DNA of 56,438 bases from a candidate division NC10 bacterium CSP1-5 (GCA_001443495.1 LDXR01000018.1:1-56438); one strand, 5' to 3'. Positions 43,566 to 52,537 are shown, counted from the stretch's first letter. A program made the numbers and translations. The notes: generated by a model from the sequence alone, not told the origin.

Positions 43566-43610
43566 CGGGACGGTGCTGCCCCGTGAACAGCACGGGGCAG
43601 CACCGTCCCG
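43566..43610. repeat. Perfect 20-base-pair hairpin
   Basis: The arms CGGGACGGTGCTGCCCCGTG (43566-43585) and CACGGGGCAGCACCGTCCCG (43591-43610) are exactly complementary with the five-base loop AACAG. It separates the csbD remnant from the DUF3309 gene on the minus strand. It lacks a clear T-run on either side, so it may be a Rho-independent terminator of poor quality, a mobile repeat or a recombination site. Confidence 0.75.
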
Positions 43611-43618
43611 ATATGGGA

Positions 43619-43705
43619 TTAGAATCTGATGCTTTTCACCCACTCGTCGATTTGCCTTTCCGCCTCGGCCCGGGCTAGGCCATATCGCTCCTGGAGCCTC
43701 CCGAG
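43619..43705 (-). pseudogene. C-terminal remnant of a csbD gene
   Basis: The frame LGRLQERYGLARAEAERQID and EWVKSIRF to TAA is the end of a CsbD-family protein (typical LQERYGxxxxEAERQxDEW). No CsbD start precedes it; instead it abuts a copy of the M48 gene end. The matching start sits at the front of the BON gene at 42966. The remnant cannot be expressed as CsbD. Confidence 0.8.
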
Positions 43706-43706
43706 G

Positions 43707-43752
43707 AACTGCCCTCCTATCGTATCTTCTGGATCCTCTCGATCCGCTCAAT
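43707..43752 (-). pseudogene. Copy of the M48 gene's last codons
   Basis: In the minus frame, codons ERIERIQKIR and TAG match the M48 end DRIEAIQKMR and TAG. The nucleotide match covers about 40 bases (43710-43750 against 41726-41766), including a few bases past the stop. It marks one break point of the csbD rearrangement. Confidence 0.75.
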
Positions 43753-43780
43753 GCAGTGTGCTCCGCTCCCTCTACGCGGC

Positions 43781-44065
43781 TTACGGGCACTCCGGGGCTG
43801 AGCGGAGCTTTGCCTTGATGGTATCCCCGACTTTGTATTCCTCCAGCGTCTCCTTCGCCGCCTCAAACTCGTACGTCGTTCCATCGGTCGCGCGCACGGT
43901 TATTTTGCCCTTGTCCGGGTCAATCTTGACGACCTGGCCTTCCACTTTTTCCGGCGTGGCCTTTCCACAGCCGGCCGGCTTATCCTGCGCTAGGGCGGCC
44001 CCGCTCCACAGCAGGACGCTCACGGCTACTCCCGCCCCCAGGCCCCTCCACATCTTCATCTTCAT
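43781..44065 (-). CDS. Small exported protein, unrecognised
   Basis: A 94-residue protein with a signal peptide ending ALAQ, followed by a compact beta-rich domain: EKVEGQVVKIDPDKGKITVR, then GTTYEFEAAKETLEEYKVGD and TIKAKLR. It has OB-like strand spacing. A single Cys pair (GCGK and ECP) could form a disulfide. It lies 11 bases downstream of the glycine zipper gene and is probably co-transcribed with it. I do not recognise the family. Confidence 0.65.
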   Translation of the reverse strand: MKMKMWRGLGAGVAVSVLLWSGAALAQDKPAGCGKATPEKVEGQVVKIDPDKGKITVRATDGTTYEFEAAKETLEEYKVGDTIKAKLRSAPECP

Positions 44066-44076
44066 CGCCGCCTCCC

Positions 44077-44277
44077 TTAGTGCGACAGGTCATAAATGGC
44101 GCCGGCGGCCGCGCCGACACCCGTGCCGATGAGCGCGCCCTTGCCGGCCCCGTAGCCCGTGCCCGCGCCAACGGCGGCCCCTGCTCCTGCGCCCACCGCG
44201 GCCCCGGTGACCGTGCCGCAGGCCGTGGTCGTCATCGCCAACAGCACTAAGCCGATGCCTGCAATCAGCCTCTTCAT
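44077..44277 (-). CDS. Glycine-zipper lipoprotein
   Basis: A 66-residue protein with a lipoprotein signal (LVLLAMTTTAC) and a Gly/Ala repeat (GAAVGAGAGAAVGAGTGYGA) that forms a glycine zipper, then GAIYDLSH. This type of small outer-membrane or envelope lipoprotein is common in stress regulons. AAAGGAGG precedes the ATG. It shares a strand with the neighbouring envelope genes. Confidence 0.85.
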   Translation of the reverse strand: MKRLIAGIGLVLLAMTTTACGTVTGAAVGAGAGAAVGAGTGYGAGKGALIGTGVGAAAGAIYDLSH

Positions 44278-44400
44278 GCTTGTCCTCCTTTGCCAGCCTG
44301 CTGCGTGTCTGTTGCGGGCAGGCGGCCGTTAAGGTCCGATTGCCGGGCGCCCAAATGGGCTGCCCTGCGCCCATGTGTCACAGGCCGGACCGGCAACCTG

Positions 44401-44580
44401 CTACTTGGCACTTTCCTTTATCTTCTCAGCGGCTTTTTCGATTTGTTCACCAGTTTTTTCGACTGCCTCGTCTATTGTCTTCCCAGCACGTTCCGCGGGC
44501 CCCTCCTGTTTACAACCCACAAGCCCGATCACGACTACTCCTGCGCATAAAGTGAAAAGAAGTTTTTTAGAAATCGACAT
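44401..44580 (-). CDS. Small lipoprotein with charged coiled tail
   Basis: A 59-residue protein. MSISKKLLFTLCAGVVVIGL leads to the lipobox LVGC, followed by about 35 residues of alternating Glu/Lys (GKTIDEAVEKTGEQIEKAAE) that would form a helix. This is the entericidin/YgdI-like small lipoprotein pattern, though I assign no family. The ATG at 44580 follows AAGGAGG; a longer frame lacks this support. Confidence 0.75.
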   Translation of the reverse strand: MSISKKLLFTLCAGVVVIGLVGCKQEGPAERAGKTIDEAVEKTGEQIEKAAEKIKESAK

Positions 44581-44816
44581 GACATACCTCCTTCCATCCG
44601 CCCGGCCTTCCGGTCGAGGCCGGGCAAGCGATTGCCCACCCAGATCGGCCCCACACAGAAGAAAATAAGGCACAACCTCCCCCAAAAGAGGGATTTCATT
44701 AGGGAAATGCTGGCCCAGCTGCTGGGGCCTGTGGCTTGCTTGCCCTCTAAGTGATTAATTTCGGAAAATAATAGCTAACTGAGGAAATTTGGCAAGGGGT
44801 CACGTATAGTTTTCTG

Positions 44817-44984
44817 TTGAAATTCGAAGGGGGTGTATCCTTCCTGGAGTCGGAGGTCACTAGCCAAGTCGGGGCAGGCCGCTACGAGCGGACCACCACC
44901 CGCCGGGGCCACCGCAACGGCCACTACAGCCGGAACCTCTTGACTACCCACGGCCCGCTGCCGCGATTGCGGGTTCCCCGGCTC
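44817..44984 (+). mobile_element. IS256-type (Mutator) transposase fragment
   Basis: The frame reads FLESEVTSQVGAGRYERTTT, RRGHRNGHYSRNLLTTHGPL and PRLRVPRL, which is the well-known N-terminal block of IS256-family transposases (ARYER..RRGYRNGYR..L.T..G.L.LRVPK). The rest of the enzyme, including the catalytic DDE part, is absent. It is a decayed insertion sequence. The upstream stretch 44686-44816 is AT-richer and may hold the worn element end; no terminal repeats can be defined. Confidence 0.8.
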
Positions 44985-45047
44985 CTCCACCCTCACTCCA
45001 AGGTCCCGTGTGCCGCGGACGAACCTATGAGATCGAGTCTTACAATC

Positions 45048-46388
45048 CTAGAGCTCCCCTAGAGCTCCGCTCTTTCTATCCGGCGGCACGGTAAGCATGA
45101 GGAGGAAGCCGACCACGAAGAAGATGATGACCGTGCCCATGCCGATCCGCTGACTGCCCGACAGGTAGGTCCCCCAACCCACGAGCAGCGGACCGAGGAA
45201 GGCGGTCGCCTTGCCGGACAGGGCGTACAGTCCGAACATCTCAGTAAGCAACGGCGCGGGCGCGACCCGCGCCAGGAAAGAGCGGCTCGCCGCCTGCACA
45301 GGACCGACAAAGACTCCAAGCAGCAACCCGAAGGCCCAGAACAGCGTCGGGGACTGGACGAGCAGGATGAGCGTGGCAGGCACCATCAAACCGACCAGCG
45401 AGAGGAGGATCGTGGGTTTGCTGCCGATCCAGTCATCCACCCAGGCGAAAAGGGCGGCGCCAATTCCGGCCGTGACATTGAGTGCGATGCCGAAGATCAA
45501 TACCTCCTCTGCGCTCATGTTGAACGTGCCGGCCGCGTACACTCCGCCGAAGGCGAAGACGGTCGCCAGGCCGTCGATGTATATCATGCGGGCGATCAAG
45601 AAACGGATAATGTCCCTATAGCGCCGCGCCTGGCGGATAGAATCCGACAGTTGTCGTAGTCCGTCCCGCGCCGCGCGGGCTAACCCCTTGCCCGTGCCGC
45701 GGGCGTCAGGTGTGACCAGGAACAGCGGTATCGCGAAGAGGAGATACCAGACCGCCACAAGGAGAAACGTTGCCCGCACGTGCTCGGCAGCAGCGCGGTC
45801 CAGGCTGAACCACGGATGGTCCGCCCTGACGAAGGCGAAAAGCGCCACCACGAGTGACGCCATTCCGCCGGCATACCCCAGGCTCCACCCCCATCCGGAC
45901 CACCGCCCCAGGCGGTCCGGACCGGTCAAGTTGGGCAGCATGGCGTTGTAAAAGATTGCGGCGAACTCCTCGCCGACCGTCCCCAGCCATACCAGGAGCA
46001 TCGCAAGCCACACATACTCCAGTGATGGCCTCACGAACCACAGCAGAGCCGTAGCGCCCACACATAGGGTCGTGAATGCAGCGATCCACGGTTTGCGCCG
46101 GCCGCCCTGGTCCGCCATGGCACCGAGGATTGGGCCGCCGATCGCCACGACAATCGCCGCCGCGCTCAGCGTGTTTCCCCACTGCACGCTTCCGACGGTC
46201 TCGTTCTCCGCCACGTGGCGGGTGAAGTAGGCCGCGAACACGAACGTTTGTATGATCGTTGCGAAGGCACTGCTGGCCCAGTCATAGAAGGCCCACGACA
46301 CCAGGCCCGGCGTGGAACTGGACGCCCGCCGCGCCGAACGCTCTCCTCGGCTGTTCAACCCCCTCTGGCCAGACTCATGGGCGCCCAT
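45048..46388 (-). CDS. UMF1-type MFS transporter
   Basis: A 446-residue membrane protein with twelve helices. It has the UMF1/Atg22-like opening LVSWAFYDWASSAFATIIQT, ILGAMADQGGRRKPW (MFS motif A) and FGLYALSGKATAFLGPLLVG near the end. Bacterial members may carry amino acids or small peptides; substrate unknown. I start it at ATG 46388, with GGGGAG upstream; the longer frame to 47198 is shadow over the lipoprotein gene on the other strand. It ends next to the IS256 remnant. Confidence 0.85.
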   Translation of the reverse strand: MGAHESGQRGLNSRGERSARRASSSTPGLVSWAFYDWASSAFATIIQTFVFAAYFTRHVAENETVGSVQWGNTLSAAAIVVAIGGPILGAMADQGGRRKPWIAAFTTLCVGATALLWFVRPSLEYVWLAMLLVWLGTVGEEFAAIFYNAMLPNLTGPDRLGRWSGWGWSLGYAGGMASLVVALFAFVRADHPWFSLDRAAAEHVRATFLLVAVWYLLFAIPLFLVTPDARGTGKGLARAARDGLRQLSDSIRQARRYRDIIRFLIARMIYIDGLATVFAFGGVYAAGTFNMSAEEVLIFGIALNVTAGIGAALFAWVDDWIGSKPTILLSLVGLMVPATLILLVQSPTLFWAFGLLLGVFVGPVQAASRSFLARVAPAPLLTEMFGLYALSGKATAFLGPLLVGWGTYLSGSQRIGMGTVIIFFVVGFLLMLTVPPDRKSGALGEL

Positions 46389-46616
46389 CCCAGCTCCCCG
46401 TGCCGGTCCCGGTGAGACCCCCTCTGGACCAGCATCACTGTGCCACAATGCCCGCGCACCCCAAAGCCAAATCGCTCCTCGCGCACATCTCCCCGTTCCT
46501 TCCCGCCCGTTCCTGACGCCGATGGGGGTGACAGTCGCTGAATACTTGGACCTTGGACAGCAGCGTGTGGCATATTTCTGGCATAGATCAGCCCGAGGTC
46601 GAACTGGCGACAAGCG

Positions 46617-47093
46617 ATGAGAACATCCTACAGAATATTTCCACTTCTGGCCGTTGTTGCTGTGCTGCAGATTGCCTGCGGGTCCAAGCCCGACTCGCCT
46701 GAGGCGCGGGTGCGCGCCCTCTTCGACAAGGCGGAGGTGGCGGCCGAGAAGAAGGATCTCGGCACATTCAGGGACCTGATCTCGGACCAATACCTGGACG
46801 AGTTCAGGCAGGACAAGCAGGCCATCCTGGGCATCCTTGCGTTCCACCTCTTCCGCAACCAGTCTATTTACCTCCTGACGCGGATGCAGACCATCGCGTT
46901 TCCCGAGCCGGCGCGAGCCGAGGCGGTCATCTTGGTCGCGACGGCCGGCCAGCCGATTCGCGGCACCGAGGAGCTCGTGGCGCTCCGCGCCGACCTGTTC
47001 CGGTTCGACATTACGCTCGCCGACAAGGCCAAGGGCGACTGGAAGGTCACCCGCGCCCAGTGGCGGCGCGTAGAGCTCAAAGATTTCCTCTGA
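46617..47093 (+). CDS. Lipoprotein with NTF2-like domain, putative
   Basis: A 158-residue protein with a lipoprotein signal (LLAVVAVLQIAC). The body has EARVRALFDKAEVAAEKKDL and a central helix-rich part, followed by beta strands (ARAEAVILVATAGQPI and DWKVTRAQWRRVELKDFL) in the order of an NTF2-like/SnoaL fold. It would sit on the periplasmic face of the outer membrane. Role unknown. It is divergent from the UMF1 transporter gene. Confidence 0.65.
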   Translation: MRTSYRIFPLLAVVAVLQIACGSKPDSPEARVRALFDKAEVAAEKKDLGTFRDLISDQYLDEFRQDKQAILGILAFHLFRNQSIYLLTRMQTIAFPEPARAEAVILVATAGQPIRGTEELVALRADLFRFDITLADKAKGDWKVTRAQWRRVELKDFL

Positions 47094-47213
47094 TCGGCTT
47101 CGACCGGGTGAACCACGCTCCAAATTCCGGTTGCGCGGATCGCGCTTTTCCCGTACTAATAGGGCGATTTCGTCCCCGTGATGGGTTTCGGTCCTCACGA
47201 GGAGGCCGGCGCC

Positions 47214-47300
47214 GTGGGACCTGGCGCGGTTCTGATCGCAGTGGCGTTGCTGAGCTTTGTTCCCGGTTGCGCCCGTGAGGGAACATGCATCATCCAGTAA
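47214..47300 (+). CDS. Tiny lipoprotein
   Basis: A 28-codon frame from GTG 47214 gives GPGAVLIAVALLSFVPGCAR followed by EGTCIIQ. The hydrophobic stretch and lipobox (FVPGC) are those of an entericidin-like lipoprotein, and GAGGAGG lies eight bases before the GTG. An ATG at 47181 in the same frame lacks a ribosome site. Small size keeps this tentative. Confidence 0.45.
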   Translation: MGPGAVLIAVALLSFVPGCAREGTCIIQ

Positions 47301-47351
47301 CCACGGAGTCCTGACCGAACGGTGCGAAGGTTCGAATGAGGAGGCGATAAG

Positions 47352-47990
47352 ATGACCGAGCAGAAGAAGCCGACCATCGAATGCTCAGCAGACGGCCCCT
47401 ACGTCGTGCGGGGCCTGGAGACGCTTCACAACTCCAGGGGCGAACCGATTCCGACGCGACGGACGATCGCCCTCTGCCGGTGCGGTGGATCGGCGAACAA
47501 GCCCTTGTGCGACGGCACCCACTCCACGATCGGGTTCTCCGAAAAGAAGCTCACTGATGGCTCGGGCGACAAGAAACGGAACTACGTCGGCAAGAGGATC
47601 ACGATTCACGATAACCGCGGCATCTGTTCTCATGCCGGCTTTTGCACGGATAACCTGGCGTCCGTGTTCCGGATGAAGACCAAGCCGTGGATCGATCCGG
47701 ACGGGGCGGAGGTCGCGGCAATCATCGACACGATCACGAAGTGTCCGTCAGGCGCGCTGAGCTATTCGATCGAGGACGTGGAATACCGGGACCAGACACG
47801 GGAACCCATGATCACGGTGTCAAAGGATGGCCCGTACTGCGTGACCGGCGGCGTCGAGCTGAAAGATCAGCATCGAGGGGAGGGGGCTTTCGAAGAGCAT
47901 TACACGCTGTGCCGCTGTGGAGCCTCCAAGAACAAGCCGTTTTGCGATGGAAGCCATTGGCATACCAAGTTCACAGATGAAAAGAACTAG
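47352..47990 (+). CDS. Double-CDGSH iron-sulfur protein with central ferredoxin-like domain
   Basis: A 212-residue protein. Two CDGSH motifs (CRCGGSANKPLCDGTH at about residues 42-57 and CRCGASKNKPFCDGSH near 187-202) each bind a [2Fe-2S] cluster through three Cys and one His. Between them is a Fer4_19 (DUF1271) domain with ICSHAGFC and CPSGAL. Such proteins are thought to act in redox or iron-sulfur homeostasis. The N-terminal motif ends in GTH instead of GSH, a tolerated change. The gene stands alone with GAGGAGG before the ATG. Confidence 0.9.
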   Translation: MTEQKKPTIECSADGPYVVRGLETLHNSRGEPIPTRRTIALCRCGGSANKPLCDGTHSTIGFSEKKLTDGSGDKKRNYVGKRITIHDNRGICSHAGFCTDNLASVFRMKTKPWIDPDGAEVAAIIDTITKCPSGALSYSIEDVEYRDQTREPMITVSKDGPYCVTGGVELKDQHRGEGAFEEHYTLCRCGASKNKPFCDGSHWHTKFTDEKN

Positions 47991-48133
47991 CACCGCCCCA
48001 CGAATGCCGCCATCCCCCTGGCGGTGAAGCGCCGGCACTTTCGCGCGCTCAGGGCCTGGGTGGAGACGGTGGCCAAGGTTCCCAGGAAGGCCTGAGGCAA
48101 GGTCAAGGAAGTGGGGAGAAGGAGGAATAAGCG

Positions 48134-48316
48134 ATGCCCACTGACGAGACGCGCCGTGTATTGAAGGTGTTCGGCGTCGCGGTGACTGCCTACGAGGATG
48201 CCGTCGACAAAGGGTCCCCCGAGGAGGTCGCCAAGGCGGAGGCGGAAGTGAACACCCGGCTCAAGGAAGTGACCGAGCTCATCAACCGCCTGCGCGCCAA
48301 GAAAAAGAAGAAGTGA
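48134..48316 (+). CDS. Small helical protein, unrecognised
   Basis: A 60-residue protein rich in Ala, Glu and Lys, without signal or membrane segment: RVLKVFGVAVTAYEDAVDKG, then EEVAKAEAEVNTRLKEVTEL and a poly-Lys end. Two amphipathic helices are likely. It starts after AGGAGGAA. I recognise no family. The 140 bases before it also show no supported gene. Confidence 0.5.
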   Translation: MPTDETRRVLKVFGVAVTAYEDAVDKGSPEEVAKAEAEVNTRLKEVTELINRLRAKKKKK

Positions 48317-48422
48317 CGAGAAGGCCCGCGCAGGGTCAGTTCCAGCTAGTCCCCTTGTAGTCCGGATCCGCGTAGTATTTCGGACTGAACGCGGTGAAGC
48401 TCTGCGCGGCCGTCGCAGAGCT

Positions 48423-48761
48423 TCACGAGCAGCCCGGGCCGCGCACCTCGCTCCGGGCGGCACCCTGGGGCACCAGGCTGGCGATAAATCCCTGCGGGTC
48501 CGCCTGATACTGTTCGAGCAAATCCTGAAGCTGCTTCAGGACCTTCTCGCGCGTAGAGAGTTTGTACCAGTAGAGCCGGATGGGGCTCATGAGTTTGAGA
48601 TAGTAGTGGTTGGCGACATCGTGCTGGGCGGAACACGCACCCGGATTGCGGGCGACGCGTAGCTGATCTCCAAAGGCCACCGCGTATTGGGCAAGGAGTG
48701 GCTCTCCCTGAAGGTCTTGAGGGATCTCCGGAAATCTGGCGACGAGCTCCTGGACGGTCAT
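48423..48761 (-). CDS. Hypothetical soluble protein
   Basis: A 112-residue protein from MTVQELVARFPEIPQDLQGE, with helices, a conserved-looking YYLKLMSPIRLYWYKL centre and LQDLLEQYQADPQGFIASLV. No signal, membrane helix or known motif. The ATG 48761 has AAAGGAG seven bases upstream and its own promoter at 48797-48825. It is divergent from the fusion gene. I recognise no family. Confidence 0.55.
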   Translation of the reverse strand: MTVQELVARFPEIPQDLQGEPLLAQYAVAFGDQLRVARNPGACSAQHDVANHYYLKLMSPIRLYWYKLSTREKVLKQLQDLLEQYQADPQGFIASLVPQGAARSEVRGPGCS

Positions 48762-48796
48762 ACCGCTTCTCCTTTCTTCCACGTATCGACGCCATT

Positions 48797-48825
48797 ACGA
48801 TAGCCATTTCTCCCTGCCCTGTCAA
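48797..48825 (-). promoter_or_regulatory. Promoter of the minus-strand hypothetical gene
   Basis: On the minus strand TTGACA (48825-48820), 17 bases, then TATCGT (48802-48797). Transcription would begin about 30 bases before the ATG at 48761. It is back to back with the promoter at 48838. Confidence 0.6.
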
Positions 48826-48837
48826 TGGCGTGAGTGC

Positions 48838-48866
48838 TTGACACCCTTTCTCCATTCCAGTAAGGT
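48838..48866 (+). promoter_or_regulatory. Promoter of the YyaL-AKR fusion gene
   Basis: TTGACA at 48838-48843, 17 bases, then TAAGGT at 48861-48866. Transcription would start near 48873, 23 bases before GTG 48896. The two divergent -35 boxes are only 12 bases apart and could share one regulator. Confidence 0.6.
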
Positions 48867-48895
48867 CGGCCCGAGAGGCCATTCGGAGATTCCCT

Positions 48896-51800
48896 GTGAA
48901 TCGAGAGACCGTGCACCCGCACACCAACCGACTGATCGGCGAGACCAGTCCCTACCTCCTCCAGCACGCCCATAACCCGGTGGACTGGTACCCGTGGGGA
49001 GAGGAGGCCCTCCGCCGCACCAAGGAGGAGAATCGCCCGATCCTCCTCAGCATCGGCTACTCCACCTGCCACTGGTGCCACGTCATGGAGCGCGAGTCGT
49101 TCGAGGACGAGTCGATCGCCGCGCTGATGAACAGGCACTTCGTCTGTATCAAGGTCGATCGCGAGGAGCGCCCCGACCTCGATGAGATTTACATGGCGGC
49201 GACGGTGACGCTCAATCATGGGCAGGGCGGCTGGCCCATGACCGTCTTCCTGACCCCCGACCAGCAGCCGTTCTTCGCCGGGACCTACTTCCCGCCTACG
49301 GACAAATACGGCCGTCCCGGCTTCGCGACCTTGCTCACACGAATCGCAGAGATGTGGCAGAGTGACCCCGAAGCCTTGCGGAGTCAGGCCGCGCAGCTCA
49401 CCGAGCACCTGCGCCAGCAATCACGCCCGCTTTCCTCCATGTCGATCAGCGAGGCCGAGATAGCCGCAGTAGCCGCCTACGGCGCCGAGCACTTCGATGC
49501 CACGTACGGGGGATTCGGCCCCGCACCGAAGTTTCCTCCCGCCACGAAGCTCTCGCTCCTCCTGCGATATCACCGGCGCACCGGCGACGGTGAGGCCTTG
49601 CAGATGGTGCGCACCACGCTCGATGCCATGGCACGGGGAGGCATCTACGATCAGGTCGGCGGCGGCTTCCATCGGTACTCGGTCGACGAGCGTTGGCTCG
49701 CCCCCCACTTCGAAAAAATGCTGTACGACAACGCGCTCCTCACCCGGACCTACCTCGAGGCCTTTCAGGCGACGGGCGACCCCTTCTACCGGCGGATCGC
49801 CACCGAAGTCTTGGAGTACGTCTTGCGCGAGATGACGGCGCCCGAGGGAGGCTTTTACTCCGCGACCGACGCCGACTCGGAAGGGGAGGAGGGGACGTTT
49901 TTCGTCTGGACCCCCGCCGAGATCGAGGCAATCCTGGGCGAGGAGGATGGGCGGCTCTTTTGCGCTTACTACGACATCACGGCCCGCGGCAACTGGGAAG
50001 GAAAGAGCATCCCGAACGTCCGGCGCACGGTCGAGCAGGTCGCAGCCAAGCTCGAGATCAAGGCCGAGGTACTTCAGGCGTCGCTGGATCGAGCGCGGCA
50101 GCGGGTCTATGAAGCCCGCAAGCGGCGGGTCGCGCCGGGGCTCGACGACAAGATCCTCACGGCCTGGAACGGTTTGATGATCAGCGCGATGGCCGAGGGG
50201 TACCGGGTCCTTGGAGAGCATCGCTACCTGGACACCGCCTCCCGCAGTGCCGACTTCCTGCTCACCACCCTCGTCCGGACGGACGGTCGACTCCTCCGGA
50301 CCTATCGAGACGGCAAGGCGCACCTGGACGCCTACCTGGAGGATTACGCCTATCTCGCCAAGGCGCTGATCGACCTGTACGAGGCGGGGGGCGCAGCTCG
50401 GTATCTCACCGAGTCGCAACGGCTCGCCGAGATGCTCTTGGCGGACTTCGCCGACAAAGAGAGCGGCGCCTTTTACTCCACGGCGCGTGACCACGAATCC
50501 CTCATCCTCCGCCACCGGGAGGGGACCGATGGGGCGACCCCGAGCGGCAACGCCGTCGCCGCCTCCGCATTGGCTCGCCTCTCGTTCCACCTGGACCGCG
50601 AGGATCTGCGAGTCGCCGCCGAGCGGGCGATCAGCGCCTATGGCAAGCAGATAGGCCGTATTCCCCATGGCTTTGCCAAGAGCCTGACCGTGGTGGACTT
50701 CCTCCTTGAAGGCCCGATGGAACTGGCCCTGATCGGAAGTCCACGGGAAGCCCGCTACGAGGCGATCCGCGCGGAGATCGGTCGCCACTACCTGCCTAAC
50801 CGCATCATCGCCCATCACGATCCGGCAGTGGGTGATCCCCCGCCTTTTCCGCTGCTCCAGGGGAAGGGCCTCGTCAACGGGCAGGCGGCGCTCTATGTTT
50901 GCCGGAACTTCGCCTGCCAGGCCCCCATTACCGATCCGGCCCTGGTGGCCCCCGCCCTGAGCGCCCCAGCTCCGGAGGCGGAGGACAGGCGGCGGTGGGT
51001 GGTCGGAACATTTGTGTCCGGGAGCGCGACACCTGCCAGCACGCGTGCCTACGCCTCTCGCTTTACGCCACAAGGCTATGGCGCGCTCGGCTCAACCGGA
51101 CTCACGACCAGCAGGCTCGGCTTCGGTTGCTACCGGATTGACGACGAGACATCCGAGCACCGCGAGGCCCTCGAAAAGGCGCTGCTCAGCGGCTCCAACC
51201 TGGTCGACACCTCGACCAATTACACGGACGGGGCGAGCGAGCGGTGTGTTGGTGCCATCCTTGGTGCGACAGTGCGGGCCGGGAAGCTTCAGCGCGATGA
51301 AGTCATCGTGGTCTCCAAGATCGGCTATGTGCAGGGGAATAACCTTTCCCTCGCTCAAGAACGGGAGGAGGTTGGCCGCCCCTTCCCGGAGATGGTCAAG
51401 TACATGGAGGGCGTCTGGCACTGCATCCATCCCGAGTTTCTGCGCGAGCAGCTCGAGCACTCGCTGGCACGGTTACAACTCGACACCCTCGACGTCTGCC
51501 TGCTGCATAACCCCGAGTATTTCCTCTCCGATGCCAAGAAGCGAGGTCGAAGCTCTCTGGACGCGGCCCGCGACGAGTTTTACCGGCGCTTGCGCGAGGC
51601 CTTCGCCTTCTTTGAGACGCAAGTTGCGATAGGCACGATCCGGTGCTATGGCGTCTCCTCGAACACGGCCGTCTCCCCCGCCTCTGATCCGGAGGCAACC
51701 TCGCTCACCCGGATGCTTGCAGAGGCACGGGAAGCCGGAGGGTCCAACCATCACTTCCGGGTCCTCCAGATACCGATGAATCTGTTCGAGCCGGGTGGCG

Positions 51801-52537
51801 TGCTCGAGCAGAACACCGGGCCGGAAAACCGGCAGACCGTGCTGGAGGCCGCCGGTGAGACAGGGATCGGCATCCTCATCAATCGGCCGCTGAATGCGAT
51901 GGTCGGCCGCGGCATGCTGCGCCTGGCAGACATTCACGCCGAGGGCACACCGATCGATGTCGAAACACAGCGGAAGATCGTTGCCGAGCTCGAGGCGGAG
52001 TGGCGGCGCCAACTCTCGCCCCATATCAAGACCTCGGCAGGGAGTATGCGCGCTGACGACTTTTTCCGGTGGGCCGACCAGTTGCAAGGCCTGGCGGACC
52101 AGATTCAGAGCCTTGAACACTGGGAGCAGATCGAAGGCCAGATGGTCACGCCACAGCTCGCCCATCTGCTGAGGGCACTCGATACCCACCTTGAGGGCGA
52201 GCTCCAGGCCCAGTGGCAGTCCTGGCGCAGTCGCTACCTTGGCGAGCTGCTCAAGCTCATGGCCGAGCTCCGCCGGCAGGCAGCCGCCAAGAGCCAGCGA
52301 CTGAGCCAGGCGGTCTCCGCGGCGATCGATCCGCTGCTGCCGCCCGAGCGGCGGGCCGAGAGTCTTTCCCGCAAGGCCCTCTGGGTGCTCGCCAGCACCC
52401 CTGGCGTGAGCTGCGTGCTGAACGGCATGCGCAAGCCGTCTTACGTCGACGATTCCCTGGGCGTTCTCTCTTGGCCTGCCCTCCCCGACGTCCTCCCCAT
52501 CTACCAGGCCACCCAGCGCGAATCGACTGTTAGGTGA
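48896..52537 (+). CDS. Fusion of YyaL/DUF255 thioredoxin-like protein and aldo/keto reductase
   Basis: A 1213-residue protein. Residues 1 to about 690 are a complete YyaL/SPATA20-type protein: a thioredoxin-like domain with CHWC (Cys58, Cys61) in [20 protein letters not shown], then the (alpha/alpha) barrel, ending at the usual [13 protein letters not shown]. After a linker comes a full aldo/keto reductase from about residue 715 ([18 protein letters not shown]), with Asp and Tyr in [10 protein letters not shown], Lys in VVSKIGY and His in LLHNPEY. The long C-terminal helices end in [15 protein letters not shown]. The GTG start follows GGAG. Each half alone is common; the fusion is unusual and suggests one process. 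Confidence 0.92.
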   Translation: MNRETVHPHTNRLIGETSPYLLQHAHNPVDWYPWGEEALRRTKEENRPILLSIGYSTCHWCHVMERESFEDESIAALMNRHFVCIKVDREERPDLDEIYMAATVTLNHGQGGWPMTVFLTPDQQPFFAGTYFPPTDKYGRPGFATLLTRIAEMWQSDPEALRSQAAQLTEHLRQQSRPLSSMSISEAEIAAVAAYGAEHFDATYGGFGPAPKFPPATKLSLLLRYHRRTGDGEALQMVRTTLDAMARGGIYDQVGGGFHRYSVDERWLAPHFEKMLYDNALLTRTYLEAFQATGDPFYRRIATEVLEYVLREMTAPEGGFYSATDADSEGEEGTFFVWTPAEIEAILGEEDGRLFCAYYDITARGNWEGKSIPNVRRTVEQVAAKLEIKAEVLQASLDRARQRVYEARKRRVAPGLDDKILTAWNGLMISAMAEGYRVLGEHRYLDTASRSADFLLTTLVRTDGRLLRTYRDGKAHLDAYLEDYAYLAKALIDLYEAGGAARYLTESQRLAEMLLADFADKESGAFYSTARDHESLILRHREGTDGATPSGNAVAASALARLSFHLDREDLRVAAERAISAYGKQIGRIPHGFAKSLTVVDFLLEGPMELALIGSPREARYEAIRAEIGRHYLPNRIIAHHDPAVGDPPPFPLLQGKGLVNGQAALYVCRNFACQAPITDPALVAPALSAPAPEAEDRRRWVVGTFVSGSATPASTRAYASRFTPQGYGALGSTGLTTSRLGFGCYRIDDETSEHREALEKALLSGSNLVDTSTNYTDGASERCVGAILGATVRAGKLQRDEVIVVSKIGYVQGNNLSLAQEREEVGRPFPEMVKYMEGVWHCIHPEFLREQLEHSLARLQLDTLDVCLLHNPEYFLSDAKKRGRSSLDAARDEFYRRLREAFAFFETQVAIGTIRCYGVSSNTAVSPASDPEATSLTRMLAEAREAGGSNHHFRVLQIPMNLFEPGGVLEQNTGPENRQTVLEAAGETGIGILINRPLNAMVGRGMLRLADIHAEGTPIDVETQRKIVAELEAEWRRQLSPHIKTSAGSMRADDFFRWADQLQGLADQIQSLEHWEQIEGQMVTPQLAHLLRALDTHLEGELQAQWQSWRSRYLGELLKLMAELRRQAAAKSQRLSQAVSAAIDPLLPPERRAESLSRKALWVLASTPGVSCVLNGMRKPSYVDDSLGVLSWPALPDVLPIYQATQRESTVR

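Noticed and set aside
46389-47198. Upstream extension of the UMF1 transporter frame to 716 residues
   Set aside because: The extra residues are low-complexity and lie opposite the lipoprotein gene on the plus strand; the ATG at 46388 has a ribosome site.
48000-48093. Open frame ending VAKVPRKA before the small helical gene
   Set aside because: No start codon with ribosome site and no family match; it is only a short open stretch.
49421-51073. Long minus-strand frame (550 residues) opposite the YyaL-AKR gene
   Set aside because: Arg/Gly/Asp-rich sequence without motifs, opposite a gene with clear domains; a typical GC-rich antisense shadow.
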